Shown piece by piece: positions 12,252-24,500 of a stretch of 64,000 nucleotides of DNA. Within the stretch, counting starts at the first letter, position 1. Every line of letters begins with the position of its first letter. The DNA is from Nymphaea colorata (taxonomy: Eukaryota; Streptophyta; Magnoliopsida; Nymphaeales; Nymphaeaceae), in the NCBI RefSeq assembly GCF_008831285.2, contig NC_045147.1, positions 16,470,854 through 16,534,853 on the forward strand. The letters are read 5' to 3'. A program made the position numbers and the translations under genes. The notes under the pieces were generated by a model. That model had not been told where the DNA came from. It saw nothing but the letters and a program-made list of their open reading frames with translations, and searched no databases.

Positions 12252-13319
12252 ACAAGAAGAAACTGAGGAGAAGAAGCCGTAGCCAAAATGGTTTGCACGG
12301 CCTCTATTTATAATCCCATTTCCAGAATTCTAAGAGTCTCCAATCGTAGAATCCTAGGAGATTTCACAAGCTCCAAGGACATTAATTACATCATAGAAAC
12401 CTAAGAGACTTCACATATTACAAGGATATTAACTACAACATAGAATCCTAGGAGACTTCCCATATAACAAGGATATTAACTACAACATAGAATCCTAGGA
12501 GACTCTTCACATGTTACAAGGACATTAAATATCTTAACACATTCTACAAGGAGATGGAATCCTAAGAGACTCCTCTTCAATGTGCTGGTGAAGGATTTAT
12601 ATTTTAACACTATACTCTCTCCACCTTGGAAGTGAGAGTTTGCTTTCTGACAACTAATAAATTTTGTTTAGAAGCTAAGGGAGCTATATGTAAATGAAAA
12701 TTCATGTGTAGGGTTTTGTCTTCAGCAGGGCAAATTTCTGTCCTTAAGCCTTTGGCTTTCTGGAAAGAACCAGCTATAAGCTTGACATCTCTTGTTCTAG
12801 TTTCAGACTGTCCATAGTAAAGCCCTGTTTCTGTTGAGTTGTATTGAAAGTCCTTATTTAAATCAAGCTTTAAGTGTTGCTGTATGACTTTGGCCCTATC
12901 AAAGGGCCAAATTAAGTTCTTAGAATGTTTTTGAGGAAGTGCATCAATCAAACATTTTTGACCACTGAATTTGGGCTGTTTCTGAGTCATATCTTTTCCT
13001 TGTAAGGGAAATAGCGAAGGTTGGGGATTCTTTGAAACTCTCTGTTTGCATGGACATAATGGATCTTCTTTATGAAGATGAAGGGACTTCACTGCACCAT
13101 TATTCTCCTCGTTCTCTGGCTGCATCTATCTTGGTATGTTGCTTTCTGATGATATGCCGCCATTTCTTGAACTGGTCTCTACCTTTGGGTTGTACTTGAT
13201 ACTCTTGAGGTATGTTTGTATTGCGTGGAAATTGGAAGATAGCAGCATATGTGTTGACAATCCCACGACAGCCATGGGAGTTTCCTGTATTCCCTTGGGG
13301 TAAGAGTTTCATGTATTAA
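8898..13319 (+). CDS. CYCJ18: Cyclin-J18-like protein
   Basis: A plant cyclin-box protein of the divergent J18 class, presumably a CDK partner. Exons: 8898-8957, 9052-9128, 10975-11074, 11505-11603, 11829-11846, 11921-11991, 13007-13133 and 13239-13299. They join to MAVPRMVRRRVVDFFLLSST, SPIVKYTALSLFADRF, SWLLQPMDESNLQLFALISI, ARDFIEAEMVFMKVLRFEIG, IAKVGDSLKLSVCMDIMDLL, SPRSLAASIL and WEFPVFPW, each matching the CYCJ18 order recalled from Arabidopsis. Intron 2 uses a GC donor and exon 5 is only 18 nt. The last coding exon is not found: reading through the donor at 13300 ends six codons later (TAA 13317-13319, 210 aa), while an acceptor at 13387 would restore V-K but not the known tail. Family confident; 3' end unresolved. 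Confidence 0.9.
8973..8998 (+). repeat. (CT)n tract in cyclin intron 1
   Basis: A CT run with one interrupting G begins 15 bases after the donor GTACTC at 8958, inside a 94-nt intron. Confidence 0.9.
9129..9134 (+). promoter_or_regulatory. Non-canonical GC 5' splice site of cyclin intron 2
   Basis: Exon 2 must end with two bases of an Arg codon so that the next exon (acceptor at 10974) continues as R-L-I-E-E-N. The junction reads CAGAG|GCAAGA, which fits the consensus of natural GC-AG introns (AG|GCAAG) and gives a perfect phase. No GT nearby gives both phase and a good donor. Confidence 0.7.
12207..12244. repeat. (AG)19 microsatellite
   Basis: A pure AG run within cyclin intron 6, just downstream (minus sense) of the TATA-like motif of the LTR-like insert. 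Confidence 0.95.
12343..12580. repeat. 47-bp tandem repeat, about five copies
   Basis: The unit is of the form ATAGAATCCTAGGAGACTTC followed by CCATATAACAAGGATATTAA and CTACAAC. The central copies are nearly identical and the outer ones more diverged. Confidence 0.85.
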
Positions 13320-14863
13320 TCTTTCTTTCTATTACAGTATTGGTTCATATTCTCCTTCTGGTATCTTTTTGTTTTATGTGATCTCAGTTAAATTATTTGC
13401 CATATTGTCTCAACTGATTGTTCCACCATTCTTTTGCAAACTGTGGATTGAGTTTGATCATGAGTTCAGGGAAAAGCATTACTAGGTTGAATTTCAAGGC
13501 ATTCCTTGCAAGCATGTAAACTTCTTAAATGGCTAAAATTTCTTATGGGAAATATATAGCAGGCTAGCAGCAATAGTTATGTGGAGGCTAGAGTATTTTT
13601 ACCACGTTCATGATTATCTACCTCAAGTCTTGGCTATATGCTGGGAAGGTATATTCTCGTGATAATATAGATTTATTTACAAGTTTCAATAAAATCTCCA
13701 TAGCTGAAAAAATATAACAATAAATAGCATAAATTAGTAAGAGAGAAGATATTTACATGATAGAGGACATATTTGCTGGACAAAATGAAGAAATAAGCTA
13801 AGGAAATTGTGGATGTTGTGTGTGTGTGTTATTTGATGTTAGGCAGCTTCAACTTTGAGCCCACATTGAATATTGTCCTCGTAAGTGAATTTTCATGCAT
13901 GATGTATCTAGATTGGCAACCTGATACCTTGTCAATGTGGAAGGAGCAAACGACATCCATTTCAGTTAAAGTCGCCTACCATCTATGCACAAATTAGCTG
14001 GTATATATTTGTAAGCCAATGTACATCAGCATTTCAAAGTATTTGACCACCTAGGACATCAAAATGCTATCACATTGGATTTCCTGGTGAAATGCTTTCT
14101 GAAACATGTGCATAACCAATAAGTGCATTGAGATCTTGGTTAACTTTTCACAATGTGCCGAAGGTTATATTATGGACTTCCTCGGCGCCATTAGAAGTAG
14201 GATTCCTAGCACGTGAAAAGCAGTCAATTTTATCGCAGACTGGTTCCAAGTGCATGGTTTGAGATATCATGAAAAAATGCTAAATATGTGTATTGAATAG
14301 CCAGGCATTTTGCTAGTATTTGTTTTTTAGAGTTACCGGATTGCATTTGTTGTCTATTCTAAGTAAATTACAAGAAATAGCAAGGAAGCTATGTCAGATG
14401 GGTGGTGCGGAAATTTTCAAAAAAAAAAAAAAAAAAAAGTGGGTGCAGCGAGAACACACACACACACTTACGCACACACATAGACATATATAATTTTGTT
14501 ATATAATTATTAATTTTTAATAGCCTTATTTATCTATATTCATTTGTCATTATAAACATTTTTATTAGGATTAGTTTAGTCAGGTGCGCATCTAAAATGG
14601 TTAGTTTTGGTCTGGTCGGGCTGACCACAAGCCGTGTTGGAGCCGCATCAGCAGCCGTGCTGCTTTGATGTGGGTGTGGCAGTTGATTAGGAGCACCCAT
14701 ATGATATAGCAGTGAAGCAATAAAATTTTGACATTTCCACCTCAGTGGTATGCCGTTGGGGATGCAAATGCATTGTAGTGCCGATTTGCACCTGCTTGTG
14801 CCTCTAAATGCATGAGAATTTGCAAAATAAAAGTGTATCAAAAGCTTCTTATTGGTTATAAAC

Positions 14864-15193
14864 TATGTCATATGGATATGTGTGATATGGCTGAGTACCT
14901 GTGTCAGTACGTGGGTACAACTGTATTTTAAAACTTAAAAAGTTTTTATCTTTTCTAACTTAATTTGGTTTAAATTTGGATTTTCCCTTCTTTTTTATTT
15001 CCCGTTCACATATGTTCTATATTTTCCATCCTTTTTCTTTCATTTTGAAATTTTTTATAGACTATAAAATATATAATGGACATATTTATATGTACGCTAT
15101 GCCATACCCCCGTATCCATAATTTTCAAAACTAGCGTGCCCATGCCCATACTGCCATTCCCACACTCCGCTCGTACCTGCACCTATGTGATAG
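14864..15193. mobile_element. 330-bp non-autonomous element with 9-bp duplication (copy A)
   Basis: It is bounded by GTTATAAAC (14855-14863) and ATTATAAAT (15194-15202), matching at 7 of 9 bases. It carries GTACGTGGGTAC near the left end and CGTACCTGCACCTATGTGATAG at the right end. The right end resembles that of the copy in the MAP65 intron. A 9-bp duplication suggests the Mutator superfamily, but the terminal repeats are degenerate. Confidence 0.55.
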
Positions 15194-16215
15194 ATTATAA
15201 ATGAATAAGTAAAAAGTAGCTCGTCAGGGAAGTGTGAGAAGATGAAAACAGAATTTAAACGTTGAAGAGAGACAAATGGTTACATGCCATCAATGAAGAA
15301 TCTAATGGCTGCATGGATCATAACCTAGCCAATAAAGAAAAGTATCACTCTCGTTGGCATGTCAACCACGGGTATTTGGGTTGACTATTTATACTTTATT
15401 GCTGTAGCATACCATCTGAAGATCTTGTTGAGTTGCTAATGGTGATTAGAGAAGGTTAGAGGAGAGTGGACGTACTTCAATAGGATTTATTTGGAAGATG
15501 TGGCAAGAGTGTGTGCTCTATGCCTCCGCGAGAACTGTTGATTTCGAAAACAGTATGTGGGTAAAGTCGATACTTCTTTAAGCATGACATTGGAATGAGA
15601 GTAGGATCACAACAACGTTCTCTGCTCTTTGAGTGTGAAATTCATGTTGCCCAGTACCGGGTTTGCCGCTTCAGTTTTTAGAGTTACACCTAAGCTGCCA
15701 TTCGATCAAGTGTGTGACCCCCATCCGTTCAGAGGTTACTGAATAACATACCTAATTTGTCTGGAGAGCGATGTCAGGTTGGGTGTAGACCCTGATGGGC
15801 ACACTGACTTACTGAAGGCTTTACCGACCAGAGACCTGCTAATATGTGGATAGTGATGAATTTGCTCTTCCCTGGGGCAATCTCGAAGAAAATAAAGACG
15901 ACACGACAAACGAGTAGAATTACTGTTGGCTTATTCTTATTTGTTGCGTATTTTGTGTAAAATATGTAGATGAAGGTGTCAAATAGAGATTAGTCATAAG
16001 ATATTATTGTGGAAGTCAATTTGAAGTAGTATCTGCAAGAAACTGTAGTTATTAGTTCACCAACCCTTCTTCCGCTACAGCCCTCTGTCCCTCAAGGCTC
16101 AAGGTTACATGCTTGCTCCAACTGGGTCCATACCTTCGGCCCCTCGATTGAGTTCAAGGGCGCATAGGATTCTTTTCGTAAGGTTGTGGATGACTAAAAG
16201 CTCCTTTCAATTCTT

Positions 16216-16293
16216 GGCCTTGGAGAGCAGATGTGTCTGCTCCCATAGCTGATTGGCCTTGGAGAGCAGATGTTTCTGTTCCCGTAGCTGACG
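16216..16293. repeat. 39-bp direct tandem duplication
   Basis: Two adjacent 39-bp copies beginning GGCCTTGGAGAGCAGATGT. On the minus strand they would read as a 13-residue repeat ending in SALQGQ within a 79-codon open frame (16154-16393) of no recognised family. Confidence 0.8.
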
Positions 16294-17804
16294 ACAACCT
16301 CATTAATGCTGCAACTTCCTGGTGGACAAGATAGGAAAGGCAAAAGTGAAGAACTTCATAGATGAATTCTGGAGTTCGGTTATCTTCTGACATGACGAAA
16401 AAGATGATTCTGAATTTCCTCTATGACCTGGGAGAGATTACAGAACCTCATAAAGCAAATTGTTGACTTTGCTCTTTAAAAGAAAAAATGTTAGGGGAAA
16501 CTGCCTTGTCATAAACGTCCAAGATCATAACCCTCAGACCTTCAAGTTTTGACTTGTTTTGGAGCTTGGGGAAACAATTATTCTTATTTCCTGCCCTAAT
16601 GAAAGTTGGTTGTGCATCTTTCCCCTCTGCTTGCTGGGATAAATTCATAACCTAGAATTCCGTTTGAATTTGGCTATCTCTTTCGGGGTGAAAACTGTTT
16701 TCGAATTTTCCCCTCCTTAGTGGGAAAGACGACATCAGGACTTCCTTTTACTGACAATAAAACCACACAAAAAGAAGCTTCCTCGAAATGTAGCATGGAC
16801 TCATTCATCCATCTGGCAAGCTGCCAATGCCCCTTTGTTACATGACAATGCTAGCCCTGCGATCCCAAAATTTGGAACTCACCAAGATATACCAGCGTCC
16901 CATCACAGCAGCAGCTCAGGACATCAGTCTCTTGGGAGAAACCCGTCTTTTCTTTCTAGTGATTTTCCTCTTCTCTAGTTCAATGTGGCATTTTCATGTC
17001 CGTTGCGCGCTTGGGCAGGATATGCTTCTATGTTGGTTATTCATTAACACCAACTTACGCTTATAATGTAAAATAATATATACTGAACGGGCGTGAAAAA
17101 GCATTATACTGCTCTGTAGAACACGTGCCAATAAATGGTAGCTTGTGGATGATGAGGAACTTATTATTATTATTATTAGTTGGAGGCGGCAGATGGTGTG
17201 CAACTATTACCTACCTTGGGTCCTTGTTAGCTTGTCCTTATCCGGTTGTGGAGATTGTTGGTGACGTCCTAACTTCTCTTTTCCAATCGCACTTGATTCT
17301 TTGCCACCAACTTTAGATTCCCAACCATAATGCGGCTCTTTTATCAGGCTAAGAGGACCTATCCAGTTTAAGCTAATCGTCATGGAGAAACAAGTTCACC
17401 ATCCTGCCTCTCCAATCATCAACGGAGAGGGACGCTGCTATGCACTCGAATTGTCCTCATCCTAGAAACCTGTAAAATATGACGAATTCAACTGGGCGGG
17501 GTATAAGTGCCCCAAGCAGTTGCTTCTATCGACAGGAGCTATGGGTACCGGACATGACGGGTCCCGCCACCCCCTCTCCTGAGATATTTGGTGTTGTATA
17601 TGTGAAGAACCACTTCCTTACCCTTGGGTTTTGTTGGGGTCACTTTGATGGTTTGACCTTGATGTTTTTGGAAGAGTCCGATGGAGTGGAGTCTATTTCT
17701 GGCCTCTCAATGTCGATTGATGCCGCCCTATGCTTGCAAGTTGGTGAGGGTTCTGCTTGGGGCATTTAAGTTAGAGAGCGTCATGAGTTCGATGAGCTGT
17801 CTCT

Positions 17805-18043
17805 CCTTTGCTGCAAGGTAAAAGTGATGTGAAGACTATCTGGAGGGGCAATGAGGGGAGTAAAAAGTTTTACCCCAGAAGAAACTAGAAAAGGGTACAG
17901 CAGACAGACCATTTAAAACTAGGAACCCTTTGCTGCAAGGTTAAAGTGACGTGAAGACTGTTTGGTCGGGCAATGGAGTTGGAAGTTTTACTCGAAGAAA
18001 CTAGAAAAGACTACAGTAGACAGACCATATTAAACTAGTAAAA
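17805..18043. repeat. Imperfect tandem duplication, about 120-bp unit
   Basis: Both units run from TTTGCTGCAAGG through GTGAAGACT and GAAACTAGAAAAG to CAGACAGACCAT..TTAAACTAG. The second starts near 17928. Copies differ by substitutions and small indels. Confidence 0.85.
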
Positions 18044-18521
18044 TTTGACTCATCCCAAGGAAACTGAGTCGTTTTCCCTTCTTGTTCAAAGCTGAAGAAC
18101 AGGCTCACACCAACCTGCCTTCTTTAGAATTGCACCGAGTGTGGGGGTATGAATCACTATCTCGGAAAATATTGAGATCGTATAGTTAGCGTTTCAACAG
18201 CCCTTAAATAATCGCGTGTACTTGGTAACTCCATAATTTTAAGAGGCAACCATTTTGTTGCTAATTTTCTCAAGAAAAAAAAAAATCTAGGCTGTTTCTG
18301 AGTTATCGTGGCTGGGTAAATTGTGATAGTAAAATTTGTGGCGCTGGTGGCGTTCCTTCTTTTTCGCTACCGGTAGCATGCCCCTTCAGCAGTGCTTTTA
18401 TCTAGCCAACTTGGCGTCTATGCTTTGGCATTTTAATCGAAATTAATTGAAAAAGATGCATTAAATACATGAAAAATAAGTCAGCCATATAAAACGACAG
18501 TCTTTTAAAAAAACACCAGAA

Positions 18522-18582
18522 TATGAAAAAACATGATAAAAATACATATTATATGCATTTTTTCATGTTTTTTGCATTTTTA
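18522..18582. repeat. Imperfect AT-rich inverted repeat
   Basis: TATGAAAAAACATGATAAAA on the left is mirrored by a CATTTTTTCATGTTTTTTGCAT stretch on the right around ACATATTATATGC, giving a possible hairpin of roughly 25 bp per arm. It may be a small palindromic element or chance in AT-rich DNA. Confidence 0.45.
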
Positions 18583-21500
18583 TTATTTTTATTTATTTTA
18601 TTTTCTTATGATTTTCAAGATTTTTTAAATGTTTTAAATTTTTTAAAAATTTGCTGAGATTTTCTTGAGATATACAACTTTGCAGTATTATACATGAGAA
18701 TTTCTTTACCCTATAATACCGTACATGAGCGTCGGTAAATATATTGGCTCCCATGATGAGAAATGAGTCGCTTGGACATGTCAAACCTCCATTTTAAAGC
18801 GTTGATGTTTGTCATGCTTTATTCTGGTTATCTCCCCCAAGTGAATGTTGTACATAGAATTGAGATATCAAGCAAGCAAGTGCGCCCTTTCAGTGATGTC
18901 CATGGATGCCTACCAACTCGAAGACATCGAGGAGCTCGTGCGTTTCATCCTTCACCATACGTTGAAGCCATGTGAAGATGCAGGCTTTTCGTATGTCAAA
19001 GGCGATCACCGTGATTAATCAGAAGCGCTTCTGAAGGGGCTGATGAACCCTAAAGATAACAGGCCTCGAAGGTCTGTTCTCTCCCTTCTTTTTCCCTTCA
19101 ACAGGGACTTGGTGACAGTTCTGGATGTACAGAAAGCCTTTGGACTAGAGGACCAGAGGTCAAGTTTCTCCATATTGTAGGTCTCATTTAGAAGTCGAGA
19201 ACTTCGAACGTCTCCGTGACTGGAGGTGAACCGGCTGGATTTTACTTTAGTTTGGTCTCAATCATTTGCTTTTCCTGTACGTTTTTTTAGATTTCCTACT
19301 TTGGTTTATCGAGAGAGATAGAGATTGTTTATTTAAAACTTAATGTGCCGGGGTCCCACCTGCCGACAGGGCCATGTATTTTCCTATAGAGAGTTGGGCA
19401 GCTATCCCTCACGGGATGGGTCCAGCATCCTGCTGTTGCTGTGCTGGATACCGGCCACCATGATCTGCTCAAGCAGGTCTAAACTTAGGTCCAATTAAAA
19501 TTTGACACTAGAAGAGAAGCAGACTGAATTTAATACTGCTGAGACCAGTGCTGCAAACAATAGTTTCCATTTCATCTTGCAGACCTAAATGATATGCTCC
19601 ATCATCTTATATGCATCGGCCTATATCGATTCTGTGTGGGAGGGCAATAAATTAAGTAGAAATGTTTAACATATTTTTTTTTATTAATGTACTAATATAT
19701 TAAATGATATATGCAGCGGCATCAGCCGATATTCTAAGGAGGCTGTTTACGCGCTCATGGGCACCAAGATATTAATAACGCCGGGGGAGACTACTTGTGG
19801 TTAGAAAAGCAGTGTGAGTTGATCGAAAAGGACCTTCAATTGATCCGAAAGAAAATGATTGCAGTGAATGGGAGGGATGCTTCTCATCCTAATATTAGAA
19901 GAAAGACAAGGCACGGCAGCTAATAATAGAAATTATAGGAAAAATAGGCAAAATAGAAAGAATGAGGTTTTAAATCACCATCAATGTTGTCATCCTTCTT
20001 CAATGAGATGAACAGATGAACCAAGTTTGAATCCCAATCGCTTTCTGGGATCATGTAGAGTGTGAGACCTATGCCCTTCCTTTGGTGGTGGTGCGTTGAG
20101 TCTTCACTTCCTCTTCCCTTTCGTGAACCCACACAAGGATCATAAAGTGACTTGGGTCTTGATCTGCAAGTAGGTCTATATTTTGAATTGCTCCATTGGG
20201 GAACCCCTTTGTTTCTTTGGGTGAGACATTAAGCCATACTCTTGAACCCAAAGAAAATTTCACTAGAGCAAGGGTGGTGGAGCTCTACCCCATGAAAGGT
20301 CAAATGGTTAGAATTAAGCATGTCAATTTCATGGGCCCCATCCAAATCAGAGAGGTAGATTTTATCCAGTATGGCGATGTATTGATCTAGAATGCTAAGC
20401 CGAATGCTAGGTTTTTGTTCTTTTCCATCCCTTCCCCGCCAGGAAACAGAGAAATCAGTACGCACCTACTCACTACAAGCTGTCTGAAGTAATGGCTCAA
20501 CAACTTCTTTCTTTTTCTCTCTAGTTTTTTCCACTCTTCTACATTTGCTTTGCCTACAGCTGTTAGCCTGTAAGTTCTTCCCTTTACTGTTCCAAAAAAA
20601 GGGTATCATCGGCTGTGAACTGGGCCAAGGGCCAAGGCTGGATCATTATCTTTATACTTCCTTTGTTTTATTCTTCTGCTTTTCTGTTGGCTTCTTTGAC
20701 CATCCGTAAAACTGTAACTCTAATGGTCCAACCAACAGATTTGTTCAGTCAAATCATGAACACAGCTAAGCCAAGAGTTCGGCATAGTTTCCATTTCAAT
20801 TGTACGGACAATCTGGCAAGTTTTCCTTCAATATCTCTCTCATCACCCATTTTTGTATATGCATTTACCATTTCTCTCCCTCCGTATAAGAGGGGCTCGG
20901 AGACCACTGTCCTTTATACTGTGGAGTAAAGTTGAAGCTTGCAAAAAACAATTTAAGTGAAAAGTAACTAAAAATTTAATGCGGGTGTACGATCAATCAC
21001 AAAATGGGCCTACCCATTGACTCCTCCATGTTCACTTGGTAGGTTATTGTAGTGTTTTCTAAGGAATGTTGGTCCATCTGGTGAAAAAAACGAAAAAGAA
21101 ATCGCCCCTAATCTTTCCCGCACAGTTTCAAGCCTTCCGCTCTTTAACTTTTGTCCACTTTGTTTCCCCTTTTTCTTTCCAATAGTATGGTAAAATGCCT
21201 GCTCTCAATGTGAGAAAACATATTTTGTTGATGTCTTACACACCTTTTATCATTAACGAGTGAAACCACGGGCGGAGCTACACAAGTGTCATCTGGTTTA
21301 CAGTTGTTCGAGAAATGGTATAGATCTACAGTGTCGAACAATAACCGGCGTCTCATCATAATGTAGATTCTTGTTTGGCCTGCCACTGAATAGAAACATT
21401 CATCTTTTTCTCAAAGATCAATATTTTTTTAGTTTGGTGTCATTTATTCTACGATCCAGCTCAATATATTCGGAGTACAACTATTCTTGTAGCTGGTGGA

Positions 21501-24500
21501 TATTCTGTTTACTCCTCCTCTAAGGCGGCCGCCAACTGATCGCTATTGCCTCCTCCTTCGATTTATCAAAGAAGTTGCAATTAATTAAAAAAGTAAGCAT
21601 GATAAACACGTTTATTTTTTAATAAATTTTAATTAATAATAGGTAATTTCAGGTGAATGAGGGAGACCCATCACCCAACTAAAGGCCAAAAACCCTTTTA
21701 TCCCTCTAAAGTGTCGGGTTTGCTTTAGATGCTTTGGGATTCTGCCATTTTTGCGCTTCAACTTGCATGTCATGCCCCTCTTTCATTCTTTGATGCCCTA
21801 TAGATTTGAAATAAAGGCTAGTTACCTATAACCCCTTCCCATCCGCTGTACCAATACCTTAGGGGACTACCAATAATAGGCAACTGTATGTTTATGTTTA
21901 GTAGTAAAAGAAAATTAAAAGTTAAATAACCATTTGAAATATATGTACGTCTACAAACATGAAAGTCACCATAAGGACATACAATTAAAATAATGCTTCT
22001 CTCTGAGATAGAGTTGACTCGTGAATAGAGGTCTGTAAACAGATCGGATATGGTTCTGCGGTTATTGCAGCTTTTTCGCTTGTACCAATTTGATCCGGAT
22101 CTGATGTGCTATACATTTAGCTAAATGAAGCTCTGAGGCTGAGCTGCCCTGAACTCCATCAACCGCGTCTGCGTTTCATCTTATGAATGTTCACAGAATT
22201 GGATAGAATTGAAATCCGATCCTATTCACGCGTCCTTGAGAAAAAAAGGAGGTGAAGAAATTTTCATGGGAACTATAATCTTATTTTACCCGATTGTTAG
22301 AGTCCATACACATCTCAAATAAAACATAGTGGATTCGATCGGGTCCAGACAGAGACTTTCAGTACTGCGTTTAATGGGCTGAAAAAGAAAAGGAGTTCTT
22401 CAACTGGTAAAAACAAATTTTTTGATTAAATGTTTGATACATGGGTGTACGGTCCAGATAAACTTCTCCAACAAAGTTGTAAACTTGAATTTTTTTTTTG
22501 GTACCTTAGAATTTAGCCATTTTTAATAGCAAATGAAGAAAAAAAACTGATTTTTTTTCAACAAAAACAAATCTAAGTAGGCAAGAATTCACTATATTGG
22601 ACCAGCAAAGGATGCACCTTACTTGCTTAGGGATTCTTGGGTAGAACCCTAACTGGCCAAAGCCTCACAGTGAAACTCAAATTGCGGAAAAGAAGGAAAA
22701 GCGGTCTCTGCCAGTAAAACTGGAAAGAAGAAAAAATTACAGCTTATCTGGACTATTTATGAACACAAAGAAAAACGCCTCGTGCACAAGTGTTGAACTC
22801 AAAGACATTCAACTAGAAACTTTTTAAAAATTCTCAGGAAATTCGTATTTTACTCATTTCTCTCTTTTTTTTTTTCTTTTGCATCACTAAAATGCATCGT
22901 GTTTTTACAAATCTAAAAAGAAGACGGGTCGGATTTTGTGGCAACAAAGTGCATTAAAAGGTTGATCAAAATCGGATCTGATCCACTAGAAATGGATAAG
23001 ATCTTTAGACTACTACAGTTGACCCGCTTGCAACCCTACCCCTCCGTGTGGTTCAGGCCCAGTTGTCAGAAAAATTTAAAATGGGTTGCAACGGATATAA
23101 AATACGTATATGTTGTCGTCCATTAGCTCACGAACTGCAGTGGCTGTCAAGAAGAAGAAGGTTCAGAGCAGCTTTTTTCAATTTCGGATCAATCATTTGC
23201 AGCCGTGCGTGTGGGGGCAAGCAAGCAGGAATGTGACCTCCCTGGTTTTGACTTTTAACCAAAAAAGCAGCTGGTTGGGTAACTAAGACGCATCAACTTT
23301 CCGTTGCTAAATGAATTATTTGTGGGGGCTTAGTTATGATAAAATTAATCTAATGTAGCAAATCATATATTAAAAAGTTGGTCATCTCGCTGGCAGTCTG
23401 GTTTTTTGAAATGTAAACTATAACAACATGATACTTTAGTTGATATCTGTACTACAGATCCAATCAAATCTTAAAACCACCCTAAACTCAAAGGATGAGA
23501 GATGGAAAACAGCTTCAATGCTTCTTAAGGTGGCTTTTTCTCACCCAAAAAGTTGGTGTCTACCAATGATTTCGTTTGATAGAGCATGTTGTTGAATCAT
23601 CCCTTGCGTTCAACATTGTTCCTTTATTAAGGATAAGCTCTTGGAACTTTGTTTTAATGTAAAAAAGATTTTGATTCATTTATGTCTTGATTTTTTTTTT
23701 CTTTCTTACTTAGGACCATTCTCAGATTTTTCTCAACAACATTTAAAATTATTATGATTATTAGCAACTGTACTTGCTTACTTCCACATTTTGTGAGTAG
23801 GTTTCCTAAAATTGCTGATGCCCACATAAATATGTGCATATAAACATGTACGCCCCCTGAATAATATCTACTATCCACCTGCCAATACAATTTTATATAT
23901 ATAGATATATATATATATGAAATTGATGTTCCGTCTGACTTCTGCCGTGCAATGGTTTTCTTTTTGTTTTTCATGGCTTGGGACACAAAGCCACCCTCTC
24001 TCGCCATTATAGATCTTTGCCCACCAACCGTTACAACAAGAAGTTTTGTATTTAAATTGATTTGATATTTTGTTTGTTGCAATGGTGGTGCTAATTTTAT
24101 TTGCCTTTTAGGCATTCTTTATGCTTCTTTCAATTTGTTTTGATGTGCATTATATGTGCCAGAGATTGTTTATAGCCACTTATTTCAACATCAAGTTGGT
24201 AATTGAATACTTAAAAGTGACGTCCAAGTTTATCCGTGAGAGGCATGATACCATCTTCTTAAAAAATATAAAGGAAGACAAGGGACATGACACCTACTAC
24301 AATTATCAATTCAGAAAGAGTAAAGTGATTGTTGATAACCTTCATTATGTGACACATTCAATAATTCGCAAGGGTATTAATGGTTGGCATCATCTTTATT
24401 GGATTATTGATTTCCTGTAAGCAAGAGACCATTTTTGGCTAATGGTTGTACGCCCTTTACATGTGACAGCATATCTGCCTTCTTCCAATTTACACATGGA

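Larger units (their letters stand above)
12050..12609 (-). mobile_element. LTR-like insert, antisense, in cyclin intron 6
   Basis: Read on the minus strand the segment starts TGTTA at 12609, preceded by a purine-rich GGTGGAGAGAGTATAG resembling a polypurine tract. It contains about five imperfect copies of a 47-bp unit, then TATAAATAGAGG (12301-12312), then a long CT run. That is the layout of a retrotransposon U3 with tandem repeats followed by a TATA box. The other end (CA, expected near 12050) and target duplications are not clear, so limits are approximate. It could instead be an unrelated minisatellite-bearing insertion. Confidence 0.4.

Noticed and set aside
12610-13125. 171-codon minus-strand open frame
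   Set aside because: It runs antisense over cyclin exon 7, whose plus-strand reading matches CYCJ18, and shows no recognisable domain.
23654-24115. 153-codon minus-strand open frame
   Set aside because: Its reading includes TATATA-derived and poly-Lys/Ile stretches typical of AT-rich non-coding DNA.
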